Below, piece after piece: positions 1 to 5,661 of a stretch of DNA of 10,228 bases. The notes beneath the pieces were generated by a model that saw only the letters and a program-made list of their open reading frames with translations, ran no database searches and was not told the DNA's origin. The translations under genes were made by a program, and so were the position numbers. Origin of the DNA: Tannerella sp. (GTDB lineage: Bacteria; Bacteroidota; Bacteroidia; Bacteroidales; Tannerellaceae); contig JAIRLL010000155.1 of assembly GCA_031259505.1 (NCBI GenBank), positions 1 to 10,228 on the forward strand, read 5' to 3'. The number at the start of each line of letters is the position of its first letter. The first letter of the stretch is position 1.

Positions 1-340
1 CGAGGCCAAAAATTCAGCAGATAACGCAAAATACGTATTAAATCGACCCGAAAAAATCTCCGTGCCTCTACTGTATTTTTACCGAAACTAACAAATTATT
101 TGATTGCGGATTTTAGGTACAGAAAAAATCATTATCATTTTTTTAAAGCGATTTATTAAGCGCCTGCTGGCGGATCACAGGATGGCATATATGCTACTTC
201 GGTATGCTTTTATTTGATTGTCCGAAAGGCGGGAGCAGGTTTTGAGCGGACGCCGGCAAACATATTTTTTATTTGCAGTTTGTAATCTGTGGCGTTATTT
301 TCAGATTAACCCAATATTCCATCCCCTCTTCATGATGAAT
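1..340. other. Left-edge non-coding region, AT-rich
   Basis: No convincing gene is seen. One plus-strand frame is open from base 2 to a TAA at 89-91 (29 codons, ending in LLYFYRN), which could be the tail of a gene entering from the left, but a run of this length is expected by chance in AT-rich DNA. A 65-codon frame from a TTG at 218 runs through the promoter and into the next gene, so I do not accept it. Weak secondary structure exists: AAAAAAT and ATTTTTT arms at 123-143, and GCATA/TATGC arms at 185-207 followed by a T-rich stretch, the latter a poor candidate terminator for anything entering from the left. Confidence 0.6.
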
Positions 341-358
341 TTTGAATCTCGAATTTAT
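331..358 (+). repeat. TGAATTT-type AT-rich repeat, copy 1
   Basis: The stretch contains TGAATTTTGAATC at 336-348 followed by TCGAATTTATAATC, so units led by TGAAT or CGAAT recur every 7 to 8 bases. The exact 13-base string TGAATTTTGAATC is found again on the minus strand at 2050-2062. The copy overlaps the -33 box of the first operon's promoter. Confidence 0.6.
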
Positions 359-371
359 AATCATACCTTTG
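341..371 (+). promoter_or_regulatory. Bacteroides-type promoter of the carbonic anhydrase/CapA operon
   Basis: The -33 box TTTG is at 341-344 and the -7 box TACCTTTG at 364-371, separated by 19 bases. This fits the Bacteroidota primary-sigma consensus (TTTG, 19-21 bases, TAnnTTTG). Transcription would start near 378, leaving a leader of roughly 28 bases before the ATG at 406. The -33 box lies inside a copy of the AT-rich TGAATTT repeat. No Shine-Dalgarno sequence is evident before the start, which is normal in this phylum. Confidence 0.8.
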
Positions 372-405
372 CGCTCTGTACGGACAAACACAAACGGATA
401 AATTT

Positions 406-933
406 ATGGCATTGATCAGACCTCTCAGAGGAATTACACCCATCATTGGGAAGGGCACATTTGTGGCCGAAACGGCGGTGATTATCGGCGACGTGGTGAC
501 AGGCGAAGGTTGCAGCATCTGGTACGGCGTCGTGTTGCGGGGCGATGTAAACTCCATCCGCATAGGCCGTGGCGTCAACATACAGGACGGTTCCGTGCTG
601 CATACGTTATATGAAAAGTCGACAATCGAGATCGGCGACGACGTCTCGATCGGCCACAACGTAACCGTCCACGGGGCGAAAATATGCGACAGCGCGCTGA
701 TTGGCATGGGAGCGGTGGTGCTCGACCATGCCGTCGTCGGCGAAGGCGCGATTGTAGCCGCAGGCTCGGTGGTGCTTGCCGGCACGCAGGTAGAGGCAGG
801 CAGCATATATGCAGGCGTCCCTGCCAGATTCGTCAAGAAAGTTGCTCCCGGACAGGCAAGCGAAATCAACCGGAAAATAGCCCGCAACTATCACATGTAC
901 GCATCATGGTATGAGAACGGTGGAGAAGTATGA
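406..933 (+). CDS. Gamma-class carbonic anhydrase family protein (YrdA/PaaY-like)
   Basis: This 175-residue protein is a left-handed beta-helix built from hexapeptide repeats (for example IGDVVTGEGCSIWYG, IEIGDDVSIGHNVTV, ALIGMGAVVLDHAVV), with a C-terminal helix from about residue 150. The residues that define the gamma carbonic anhydrase site are visible: His66, His84 and His89 match the three zinc ligands of the archaeal enzyme Cam, and Arg45, Asp47, Gln60 and Asp61 match its conserved site residues. It should form a cytosolic trimer with metal at subunit interfaces. Many bacterial members lack the acidic proton-shuttle loop, and it is short here too, so carbonic anhydrase activity is plausible but unproven; some relatives act on CoA thioesters or have no known reaction. 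Length is typical. The ATG at 406 sits about 35 bases after a good promoter. The stop overlaps the next start in ATGA, suggesting translational coupling. Confidence 0.9.
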   Translation: MALIRPLRGITPIIGKGTFVAETAVIIGDVVTGEGCSIWYGVVLRGDVNSIRIGRGVNIQDGSVLHTLYEKSTIEIGDDVSIGHNVTVHGAKICDSALIGMGAVVLDHAVVGEGAIVAAGSVVLAGTQVEAGSIYAGVPARFVKKVAPGQASEINRKIARNYHMYASWYENGGEV

Positions 934-2042
934 AACGCGATAATTTGCCGGCATACATCGGATGCGGCATCGCATGTCTGCTGGCGCTGTGCGCCCTGAT
1001 ACTGCATTTCCTGCAGGAGGATACGTGCCGTTCGACGGCGGATGAGGCAGATCGCACGTCCGTCGTCCGCCGCGCGCGTCTTGTCTTTGCCGGCGACCTG
1101 ATGCAGCACACGACGCAGATAAACGCTGCACGCACGCCCGACGGCTCGTTCGACTATTCGGAATCGTTTCAATATGTGAGAGACCTGTTTCGCGAAGCTG
1201 ATGCCGCCATACTCAACTTCGAGACGACGCTGACACCGCACAAACCTTACACGGGCTTCCCCCGCTTCCGCTCGCCGGCACAGATTGCCGACGCGCTGAA
1301 AGATATCGGCATCGACATCGTCGCCCTCGCCAACAATCACATCTGCGACAACGGCCTTGCCGGCATTTCCTTCACTCGCGAATATCTTGACTCCTGCGGC
1401 ATCGTCGCTACTGGCGTTTTCACTGACAGCCTGCAATACCGCGCACTGCATCCGCTCCATTTTGTGGCGCGCGGCATCCATTTTGCTCTGCTGAACTATA
1501 CCTACGGCACAAACGGGATGGCCATACCCGGAAACGCAATCGTCAACCTGACAGACACGGCGACGATTGCATCCGATCTGGCGCGAATCGACCGCCGCAT
1601 GACGGACTGCGTCATCGTCTTCTTTCACTGGGGTGAAGAATACGCCCGCCGGCCGGACGACAGACAGCGGATGCTGGACGCCTTCTGCCGGCAGAGAGGC
1701 GCCGACATGGTCATCGGCAGCCATCCGCACACGATACAGCCGTTTGAGGAGCATATCGACGCCGACAGCATCACCCGCGCCGTAACGGTCTATTCGCTGG
1801 GCAACCTCGTATCCAACCAGCGCTGGCGCTATTCGGACGGAGGACTGATTGCGGTGATCGATGTCGAGAAGGAAGACGGCAGGCAGCTTCGCATCCGCCT
1901 GACGCCCGTCCCCGTGTGGGTGCTGATGCCCGACTACCGCATCCTGCCCGAATGGGTTGCCGACACGATCGGGATGACCGGACAGCAGCGTGCGATGTAC
2001 CGCCGGTTTGTGGAAGATACACATGAATTGCTGGGGTTGTGA
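930..2042 (+). CDS. CapA family protein (PGA_cap metallophosphatase fold)
   Basis: The 370-residue product has a single hydrophobic segment at residues 9-28, so it is probably anchored in the inner membrane with the rest outside. The metallophosphatase-like core of the CapA/PgsA family follows: FAGDLM (53-58), NFET (96-99), ANNH (134-137), HWGEEY (233-238), GSHPH (263-267) and SLGN (289-292), in the usual order. These Asp, Asn and His residues are the expected metal ligands. CapA of Bacillus takes part in poly-gamma-glutamate capsule synthesis and export, but no capB, capC or other polyglutamate gene is visible here, and Bacteroidota carry stand-alone homologues whose substrate is unknown. 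I therefore name the family and not the reaction. It starts inside the stop of the carbonic anhydrase gene, so the two are cotranscribed. The gene ends 24 bases from the convergent response regulator. Confidence 0.88.
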   Translation: MKRDNLPAYIGCGIACLLALCALILHFLQEDTCRSTADEADRTSVVRRARLVFAGDLMQHTTQINAARTPDGSFDYSESFQYVRDLFREADAAILNFETTLTPHKPYTGFPRFRSPAQIADALKDIGIDIVALANNHICDNGLAGISFTREYLDSCGIVATGVFTDSLQYRALHPLHFVARGIHFALLNYTYGTNGMAIPGNAIVNLTDTATIASDLARIDRRMTDCVIVFFHWGEEYARRPDDRQRMLDAFCRQRGADMVIGSHPHTIQPFEEHIDADSITRAVTVYSLGNLVSNQRWRYSDGGLIAVIDVEKEDGRQLRIRLTPVPVWVLMPDYRILPEWVADTIGMTGQQRAMYRRFVEDTHELLGL

Positions 2043-2049
2043 GATGCAA

Positions 2050-2073
2050 GATTCAAAATTCAAAATTCAGGAT
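2050..2073 (-). repeat. TGAATTT-type AT-rich repeat, copy 2, between convergent genes
   Basis: Read on the minus strand the stretch is ATCC followed by TGAATTT, TGAATTT and TGAATC, an almost perfect heptamer repeat. Its first TGA is the stop codon of the response regulator, so the repeat overlaps the gene end and fills the gap between the two convergent genes. It shares ATCCTGAATTT with the copies at 7501 and 8874. It does not fold into a strong hairpin, so it is not an obvious bidirectional terminator. Confidence 0.7.
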
Positions 2074-2825
2074 GTGCCTTTTGTCATCCACAACTTGAAT
2101 TCTGCCGCCTTGTTTTTGCTGATGTAAATCCGTTCGGGCACTTCGACGTCGAGCGTCACAAGAAGGCGGCTGTCGAACCAGACGGTGATGTTTTTCACGC
2201 TGTCGCGCGCAAGCACATACTGTTTGTTCGCACGGATGAAACGGGCAGGATTCAGCGATGTGAACACCTGCTCCAGCGTCTTGTTGTAGGGATGATATTT
2301 GCCGTCTTTCAGGTAGACGCGCGTATTCTTGTCCGTAGTATAAAAACACGAAATACTGTCGATGTCCACCGGCAGCAGTTTGTCTTTGATCGGAATCAGC
2401 AGTTTGTCTCTGTATCCGGGCACAGGCGCCAGTTGTACCACCTGCGAGAGGTATTGCAGAAGGTCGGCGTTTGTCAGTTTGCCGAACTTGTCCAGCGCGC
2501 GCTTCAGTTCGTCCGCCTTGATGGGTTTAAGCAGATAGTCGATGCTGTTCACCTTGAACGCTTCGAGCGCATACTCGTCGTATGCCGTCGTGAATATGAC
2601 GGGTGTTTCCATCCGGATGATGTTGAAAATAGTGAACGCCGCGCCGTCGGACAGGTGTATGTCCATAAAAATAAGGTCGGGAGCAGGATTGATTTGCAGC
2701 CAGAAGACGGTCTGCTCGATGCTTTCCGTAATTCCTGCTATCTCGATGGCGAGGTCGGTTTCCGCAAGCATGGCCACCAGGTTTTCGCTGGCAACCGTTT
2801 CGTCTTCAACTATCAGTATTCTCAT
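2067..2825 (-). CDS. LytTR-family response regulator (LytR/AlgR type)
   Basis: The 252-residue protein has an N-terminal receiver domain (about 1-118) and a C-terminal LytTR DNA-binding domain (about 138-240). In the receiver, the acidic pocket is Glu7-Asp8, the phosphoacceptor is Asp55 in LIFMD, the switch threonine is in FTTAYDEYA (79-87), and Lys100 is in LLKPI. The LytTR part shows the family pattern of a strand-rich region with FYTTDKNTRVYL and an RFIRANKQYVLA segment. LytTR proteins usually bind direct repeats upstream of a few target genes. The start at 2825 lies 20 bases inside the end of the sensor kinase gene, so the pair is cotranscribed and probably translationally coupled. The stop lies in an AT-rich repeat. 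The kinase and regulator almost certainly form one two-component system; its signal and targets cannot be read from the sequence. Confidence 0.93.
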   Translation of the reverse strand: MRILIVEDETVASENLVAMLAETDLAIEIAGITESIEQTVFWLQINPAPDLIFMDIHLSDGAAFTIFNIIRMETPVIFTTAYDEYALEAFKVNSIDYLLKPIKADELKRALDKFGKLTNADLLQYLSQVVQLAPVPGYRDKLLIPIKDKLLPVDIDSISCFYTTDKNTRVYLKDGKYHPYNKTLEQVFTSLNPARFIRANKQYVLARDSVKNITVWFDSRLLVTLDVEVPERIYISKNKAAEFKLWMTKGTS

Positions 2826-3843
2826 CTTTCTGCTGTTTTAGCGGTAAGTAAACTCTGAATATCTTTTCACCCGGCTCGATGCGTATTTGCCTGTTCATAA
2901 GTAAAATAAAACGGTGCTGGAGATTCTGAAGCCCCGTGCCGGCAGTTGGCGTCGGCGACTGTTTCGGATAAACGGGATTGGAGACGACCAGTTCCGTATG
3001 TTCGTTCAGCCATATATCCACCACCATTTTGTGCTGACTGTCTATGACGTTGTGTACGACGATATTGTCGATTAACGGAAGCAAGGACAGCGCGGGCAGC
3101 TTCAGGTTCATCTTTTCTTTGGCGACGATGATGTTAAACACAAGCTTGTTGGCAAAACGCACTTCCATCATGTAGCGAAACGCTTCGGCAAACGCCAGTT
3201 CTTCGCCCAGCGTGGCCAGCTCTTTCTTCTCGCTATGAAGTATATAGCGAAAAACGTCCGACAGTTTGTTTACATACGCCAGCGTATTTTCTTCGTTCTT
3301 TTTCCGGATGAGAGCGGACAGTCCGTTCAGCGAATTGAAGAAAAAATGAGGATTAATCTGATTGGTGAGGGCATTGTAGCGACTTTGCAGGTTTTCGATC
3401 TTAAGCTGTTCTATTTCCTGTTCCTTTTTCCACTGCACGGCGTACAGCAGGAAAACGTGCCCTACAAAAGTGCACACGATGCCTACAACAAAGAACTGAA
3501 AAAGCAGGATACTCGTAAAACAGTCGGCCTTGATACTGAAAAGGTGCGAAATACATACGTATATCAGGTAGGCGACGACTGCCGCTACAAACGTTTTTAT
3601 CAGCCGCTTCTTAAAACTGACGGTTTTAATCTTTTCCAGATTGTATTTTAAGATTGCAAATATGAGCGCCGTGAAGAAAAAGTATCTGAAGACGAAAAAA
3701 GACAGGTGCGCAGGATGCACCATCCTGTCCATTTGGCTCAACTCCCACGAAAGGCAGGCAATGTTGGGGTAAATGATAAAGACAGCGCTCAGTATGCTGA
3801 TAAGCAGCAGTTTTGACGTATTGTACCTGTAAGGTAAATCCAT
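2806..3843 (-). CDS. LytS/YehU-type sensor histidine kinase
   Basis: This 345-residue inner-membrane protein has four predicted transmembrane segments (about 11-30, 49-67, 84-103 and 109-134), a short helix rich in charged residues (138-158), then the His_kinase domain typical of partners of LytTR regulators. The phosphorylated residue is His166 in NQINPHFFFNSLN. The N-box is LLPLIDNIVVHN (254-265) with Asn260, and the glycine box is GTGLQNLQHRF (302-312). Most relatives read LVENAIKHG in the N-box, so Asp259 replaces Glu and Asn265 replaces Gly, and the glycine box is short; ATP binding is still likely but the site is divergent. No periplasmic sensor domain is present, so the signal is probably sensed within the membrane. 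It is the first gene of the pair. The ATG at 3843 has about 35 bases of leader after a weak -7 box. Confidence 0.92.
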   Translation of the reverse strand: MDLPYRYNTSKLLLISILSAVFIIYPNIACLSWELSQMDRMVHPAHLSFFVFRYFFFTALIFAILKYNLEKIKTVSFKKRLIKTFVAAVVAYLIYVCISHLFSIKADCFTSILLFQFFVVGIVCTFVGHVFLLYAVQWKKEQEIEQLKIENLQSRYNALTNQINPHFFFNSLNGLSALIRKKNEENTLAYVNKLSDVFRYILHSEKKELATLGEELAFAEAFRYMMEVRFANKLVFNIIVAKEKMNLKLPALSLLPLIDNIVVHNVIDSQHKMVVDIWLNEHTELVVSNPVYPKQSPTPTAGTGLQNLQHRFILLMNRQIRIEPGEKIFRVYLPLKQQKDENTDS

Positions 3844-3883
3844 GCGGCAACCGTTTGTTTATAGTTTGTGCTTAAGTATGATG

Positions 3884-3891
3884 CAAATATG
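3884..3891 (-). promoter_or_regulatory. Weak -7 box for the sensor kinase operon
   Basis: On the minus strand the sequence CATATTTG differs from TAnnTTTG at only its first base. A start near 3878 would give a leader of about 35 bases before the ATG at 3843. No TTTG is found 19-21 bases further upstream, so the promoter may need an activator or use another sigma factor. Confidence 0.35.
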
Positions 3892-3910
3892 AAAATTATG
3901 GTTCTCCTCT

Positions 3911-3922
3911 CATGTTAACATG
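3911..3922. promoter_or_regulatory. Perfect 12-base palindrome, candidate operator
   Basis: CATGTTAACATG is a perfect inverted repeat centred about 38 bases upstream of the inferred start of the kinase/regulator transcript, which is the place of a missing -33 box. It could bind a dimeric regulator, possibly the operon's own LytTR protein, but LytTR sites are normally direct repeats, so the link is only a guess. Confidence 0.3.
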
Positions 3923-3998
3923 TCGCAAAAAAGAAAAAATACGGATAATCGCGAAAACAGGAATAAATGCATTTGCAGTCAACAATCCGCCCGGCCGG

Positions 3999-4072
3999 CT
4001 CTTCCTCTTGGACTTGAACCAAGGACCCTCTGATTAACAGTCAGATGCTCTAACCAACTGAGCTAAGGAAGA
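3999..4072 (-). tRNA. tRNA-Asn (anticodon GTT)
   Basis: A full cloverleaf of 74 bases folds on the minus strand. The acceptor stem TCTTCCT (4072-4066) pairs with AGGAAGA (4006-4000), and the discriminator base is G at 3999, as usual for Asn. The D arm is GCTC-AGTTGGTTA-GAGC, the anticodon arm is TCTGA-CTGTTAA-TCAGA with GTT at 4038-4036, the variable loop is GGGTC, and the T arm is CTTGG-TTCAAGT-CCAAG. All stems pair completely. CCA is not encoded, so it must be added after transcription. No clear terminator follows before the kinase gene; the GC-rich CCGGCCGG just downstream has no T-run. Confidence 0.97.
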
Positions 4073-4107
4073 AAATCATGCAGCCTTTCTTTTTATGAAA
4101 TGCGGGA

Positions 4108-4139
4108 CAAAAGTACAGCTATTTTTTCAACTGTGCAAT
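4108..4139 (-). promoter_or_regulatory. Promoter of the tRNA-Asn gene
   Basis: On the minus strand, TACTTTTG (4115-4108) is a perfect TAnnTTTG -7 box. ATTG (4139-4136) is 20 bases upstream and matches three of four bases of the -33 consensus. Transcription would start around 4101, roughly 29 bases before the tRNA, giving a short 5' leader. Confidence 0.7.
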
Positions 4140-4149
4140 ACCTGGCTGC

Positions 4150-4190
4150 AAAAAAAAATCGTCCGGCGCGTATTTTATTCCGGGCCGGAC
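4150..4190 (-). terminator. Rho-independent-type hairpin, minus strand
   Basis: Read on the minus strand, GTCCGGC (4190-4184) pairs with GCCGGAC (4167-4161) in a 7-base GC-rich stem with a 16-base loop, followed by GA and nine T (4158-4150). This is a good intrinsic terminator. It lies just upstream of the tRNA-Asn promoter and would stop minus-strand transcription arriving from 4191 onward. The next real gene on that side is on the plus strand, so it terminates either antisense transcription or an unrecognised small transcript. Confidence 0.55.
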
Positions 4191-4388
4191 GGTTCCGTTC
4201 ATCGACGCACAAGTCGCCCTCTGCATGTGACACTCTGTCAACTGACAATAAATGAGGTGAATGGTTTCTGGTATAGCAGTTCTTTTGCCATAATCATGTC
4301 TTTCCCGAAATCCGCAAACAAAATGATATCTCTGTGTAATAAGTTCGACGGAGTGGATGCGGAGAGGTGCGGAGAGGAAATCCGTTGC
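4191..4388. other. Intergenic segment between two opposing hairpins, no clear gene
   Basis: No convincing protein gene is seen. A minus-strand frame at 4238-4444 needs a TTG start for 68 codons, or an ATG at 4411 for 57; its product has no recognisable motif and no good promoter. A plus-strand frame from 4095 to 4502 runs over the tRNA promoter and both hairpins and is rejected. A TTCTTTTG at 4280-4287 is one base from a -7 box and could start a plus-strand RNA of about 140 bases ending at the downstream hairpin, but no -33 box accompanies it. TGTCA-AC-TGACA is a small palindrome near 4237-4248. Confidence 0.5.
4358..4377 (+). repeat. Two-copy 10-base tandem repeat
   Basis: TGCGGAGAGG occurs twice in immediate succession, in non-coding DNA about 12 bases before the plus-strand hairpin. 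It may be a binding site, part of a small RNA, or chance. Confidence 0.6.
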
Positions 4389-4437
4389 TGTCCGGACGGG
4401 TGCGAGGGCATGACATGCGTCCGGACGAATCTTTTTT
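4389..4437 (+). terminator. Terminator-like hairpin, plus strand
   Basis: Two copies of the self-complementary octamer GTCCGGAC (4390-4397 and 4419-4426) can pair with each other, extended inward by one G-C pair (4398 with 4418) and outward by a T-G wobble. The loop is about 19 bases. After a short spacer come six to seven pyrimidines ending in six T (4431-4437). It would end plus-strand transcription about 60 bases before the MBL-fold gene. Because each arm is itself a palindrome, it could alternatively be a pair of protein-binding sites. Confidence 0.45.
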
Positions 4438-4471
4438 CCGGCAAGAGCTCGAATTTTTATTTTAAAATGCT

Positions 4472-4479
4472 TATTTTTG
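4472..4479 (+). promoter_or_regulatory. -7 box for the MBL/VOC/GT39 gene run
   Basis: TATTTTTG fits TAnnTTTG exactly. No TTTG lies 19-21 bases upstream, only T-rich sequence. The implied transcript starts near 4486 and has a leader of about 13 bases before the ATG at 4499, with no Shine-Dalgarno sequence. Confidence 0.45.
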
Positions 4480-4498
4480 CCGTGTATTTTGACTGTAT

Positions 4499-5209
4499 AT
4501 GAAATTGACTTATGTGTTTCACAGCGGGTTTGTGGTCGAAGGCGGGAAGATGACCGTCGTGTTCGATTATTACAGGGATTCGGATAATGCGTATGTGCAT
4601 CGCGGCCTGGCGTCTTTTCCGGGTCGGATGTATGTGCTTGTATCGCACTGGCATCCGGATCATTTCCGTGATGAAGTGTTGCAGTGGAAGCAGCAACGGC
4701 CTGACATTCGATACATTTTTTCGGACGATATTTTGCAGAAATATCCGGCGTACCGGTCGGATGCCGATTACGTGGCGAAAGGGCAGACGTGGGCGGACGA
4801 TATATTGACCGTCAAGGTTTTCGGTTCGACGGATGTGGGGGTTTCCTTTCTGGTGGAAGCGGAGGGGAAACGTTTTTTTCATGCCGGCGACCTGAACAAC
4901 TGGCACTGGAAAGAGGAATCGACGGCCGAAGAAGTGCGTCAGAGCGAGGAGTGGTTTCTGAAAGAAGTGGCGGACATACGGCAGGAGACTGACTGCGTGG
5001 ATGCGGCCATGTTTCCGGTGGATCCCCGTCTTGGAAAGGATTATATGCTGGGGGCGGAACAGTTTGTCGACCGTATCCGTTGCGGGCTTTTTTCGCCGAT
5101 GCATTTCGGTCTTTCGTATGCGGAAGCAAACGCTTTTCAACCGTATGCCGTGCGTGCAGGATGCCGTTTTGCCGCCTGGCATGTGCAGGGCGAAAGTGTC
5201 GAGTTTTGA
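4499..5209 (+). CDS. MBL-fold metallo-hydrolase
   Basis: The 236-residue cytosolic protein has the metallo-beta-lactamase fold signature SHWHPDHF: His50, His52, Asp54 and His55 match HxHxDH. The further metal ligands are His128 and Asp131 in FFHAGDLNNWH and His202 in SPMHFG. A complete two-metal site is therefore present, so it is likely an active hydrolase. The compact layout, beginning straight away with a strand and a short FHSGFVVE segment, resembles the UlaG-like or general Zn-dependent hydrolase branch and not a secreted beta-lactamase; there is no signal peptide. The substrate cannot be told. In MBL proteins next to glyoxalases one thinks of glyoxalase II, but the glyoxalase II C-terminal domain is missing. 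It is the first gene of a plus-strand run, 30 bases before the VOC gene. Confidence 0.88.
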   Translation: MKLTYVFHSGFVVEGGKMTVVFDYYRDSDNAYVHRGLASFPGRMYVLVSHWHPDHFRDEVLQWKQQRPDIRYIFSDDILQKYPAYRSDADYVAKGQTWADDILTVKVFGSTDVGVSFLVEAEGKRFFHAGDLNNWHWKEESTAEEVRQSEEWFLKEVADIRQETDCVDAAMFPVDPRLGKDYMLGAEQFVDRIRCGLFSPMHFGLSYAEANAFQPYAVRAGCRFAAWHVQGESVEF

Positions 5210-5239
5210 TTGAAAACATAACATATAATATAAAAGAAA

Positions 5240-5617
5240 ATGGTACTGAACGCCAGATTTGATCATTTCAATTTTAATGTAACAGACCTCGAACGCAGTA
5301 TTGCCTTTTATGACAGGGCGCTGGGTCTGAAAGTTGCACACCGCAAGGAAGCGCCCGACGGTTCGTTCGCGCTTATATTCCTGACGGACGGTCTCACCGG
5401 TTTTTCGCTGGAACTGACGTGGCTGCGTGATCATCCCCAGCCTTACGACCTGGGCGAAAGTGAATTTCATCTTTGCATGCGCGTGCGCGGCGACTATGCC
5501 GAAGTGCGCGAATATCACAGGCAGATGGGATGTATATGCTTCGAGAATATCGATATGGGGCTTTATTTCATCGAAGACCCTGACGGCTACTGGATCGAGA
5601 TTCTGCCTGCGATATAG
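5240..5617 (+). CDS. VOC family protein, glyoxalase I-like
   Basis: This 125-residue protein has the two-module vicinal-oxygen-chelate fold. All four metal ligands of glyoxalase I are at the expected places: His9 (FDHFNFNV), Glu58 (FSLELTW), His77 (EFHLCM) and Glu120 (YWIEIL). The DLERSIAFYDRALGLK and IEDPDGYWIEIL segments are family hallmarks, and its length is close to that of bacterial GloA. It is probably a cytosolic lactoylglutathione-lyase-type enzyme that removes methylglyoxal or a related aldehyde. Many Bacteroidota lack glutathione, so the actual thiol or substrate may differ. It lies 30 bases after the MBL hydrolase and 44 before the GT39 gene, with no promoter of its own visible, so it is likely cotranscribed. 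The spacer before the ATG is purine- and A-rich, without a strong Shine-Dalgarno. Confidence 0.88.
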   Translation: MVLNARFDHFNFNVTDLERSIAFYDRALGLKVAHRKEAPDGSFALIFLTDGLTGFSLELTWLRDHPQPYDLGESEFHLCMRVRGDYAEVREYHRQMGCICFENIDMGLYFIEDPDGYWIEILPAI

Positions 5618-5661
5618 CATTATTCCCGAAGAAAACAGTTTAAACAAAAAAACGCGAGAAT

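Noticed and set aside
121..144. AT-rich inverted repeat around ATCATTATCAT resembling half of a Fur box
   Set aside because: Only one half matches the Fur consensus well, no iron-related gene is nearby, and the sequence is low in complexity.
185..216. Possible terminator with GCATA/TATGC arms and a T-rich tail
   Set aside because: The stem is only five or six mostly A-T pairs with a long loop, too weak to call.
218..415. A 65-codon plus-strand open frame with a TTG start
   Set aside because: It passes through a strong promoter and overlaps the start of the carbonic anhydrase gene in another frame.
891..2063. A 390-codon open frame on the minus strand opposite the CapA gene
   Set aside because: It is antisense to a gene with all CapA motifs, has a low-complexity translation without a recognisable domain, and covers the whole operon junction; it is a shadow of codon bias.
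2050..2073. Bidirectional terminator between the convergent genes
   Set aside because: The heptamer repeat here is not self-complementary enough to form a stable stem, so a terminator call is unsupported.
4095..4502. A 135-codon plus-strand open frame before the MBL gene
   Set aside because: It runs through the tRNA promoter and both hairpins, overlaps the next start, and shows no domain.
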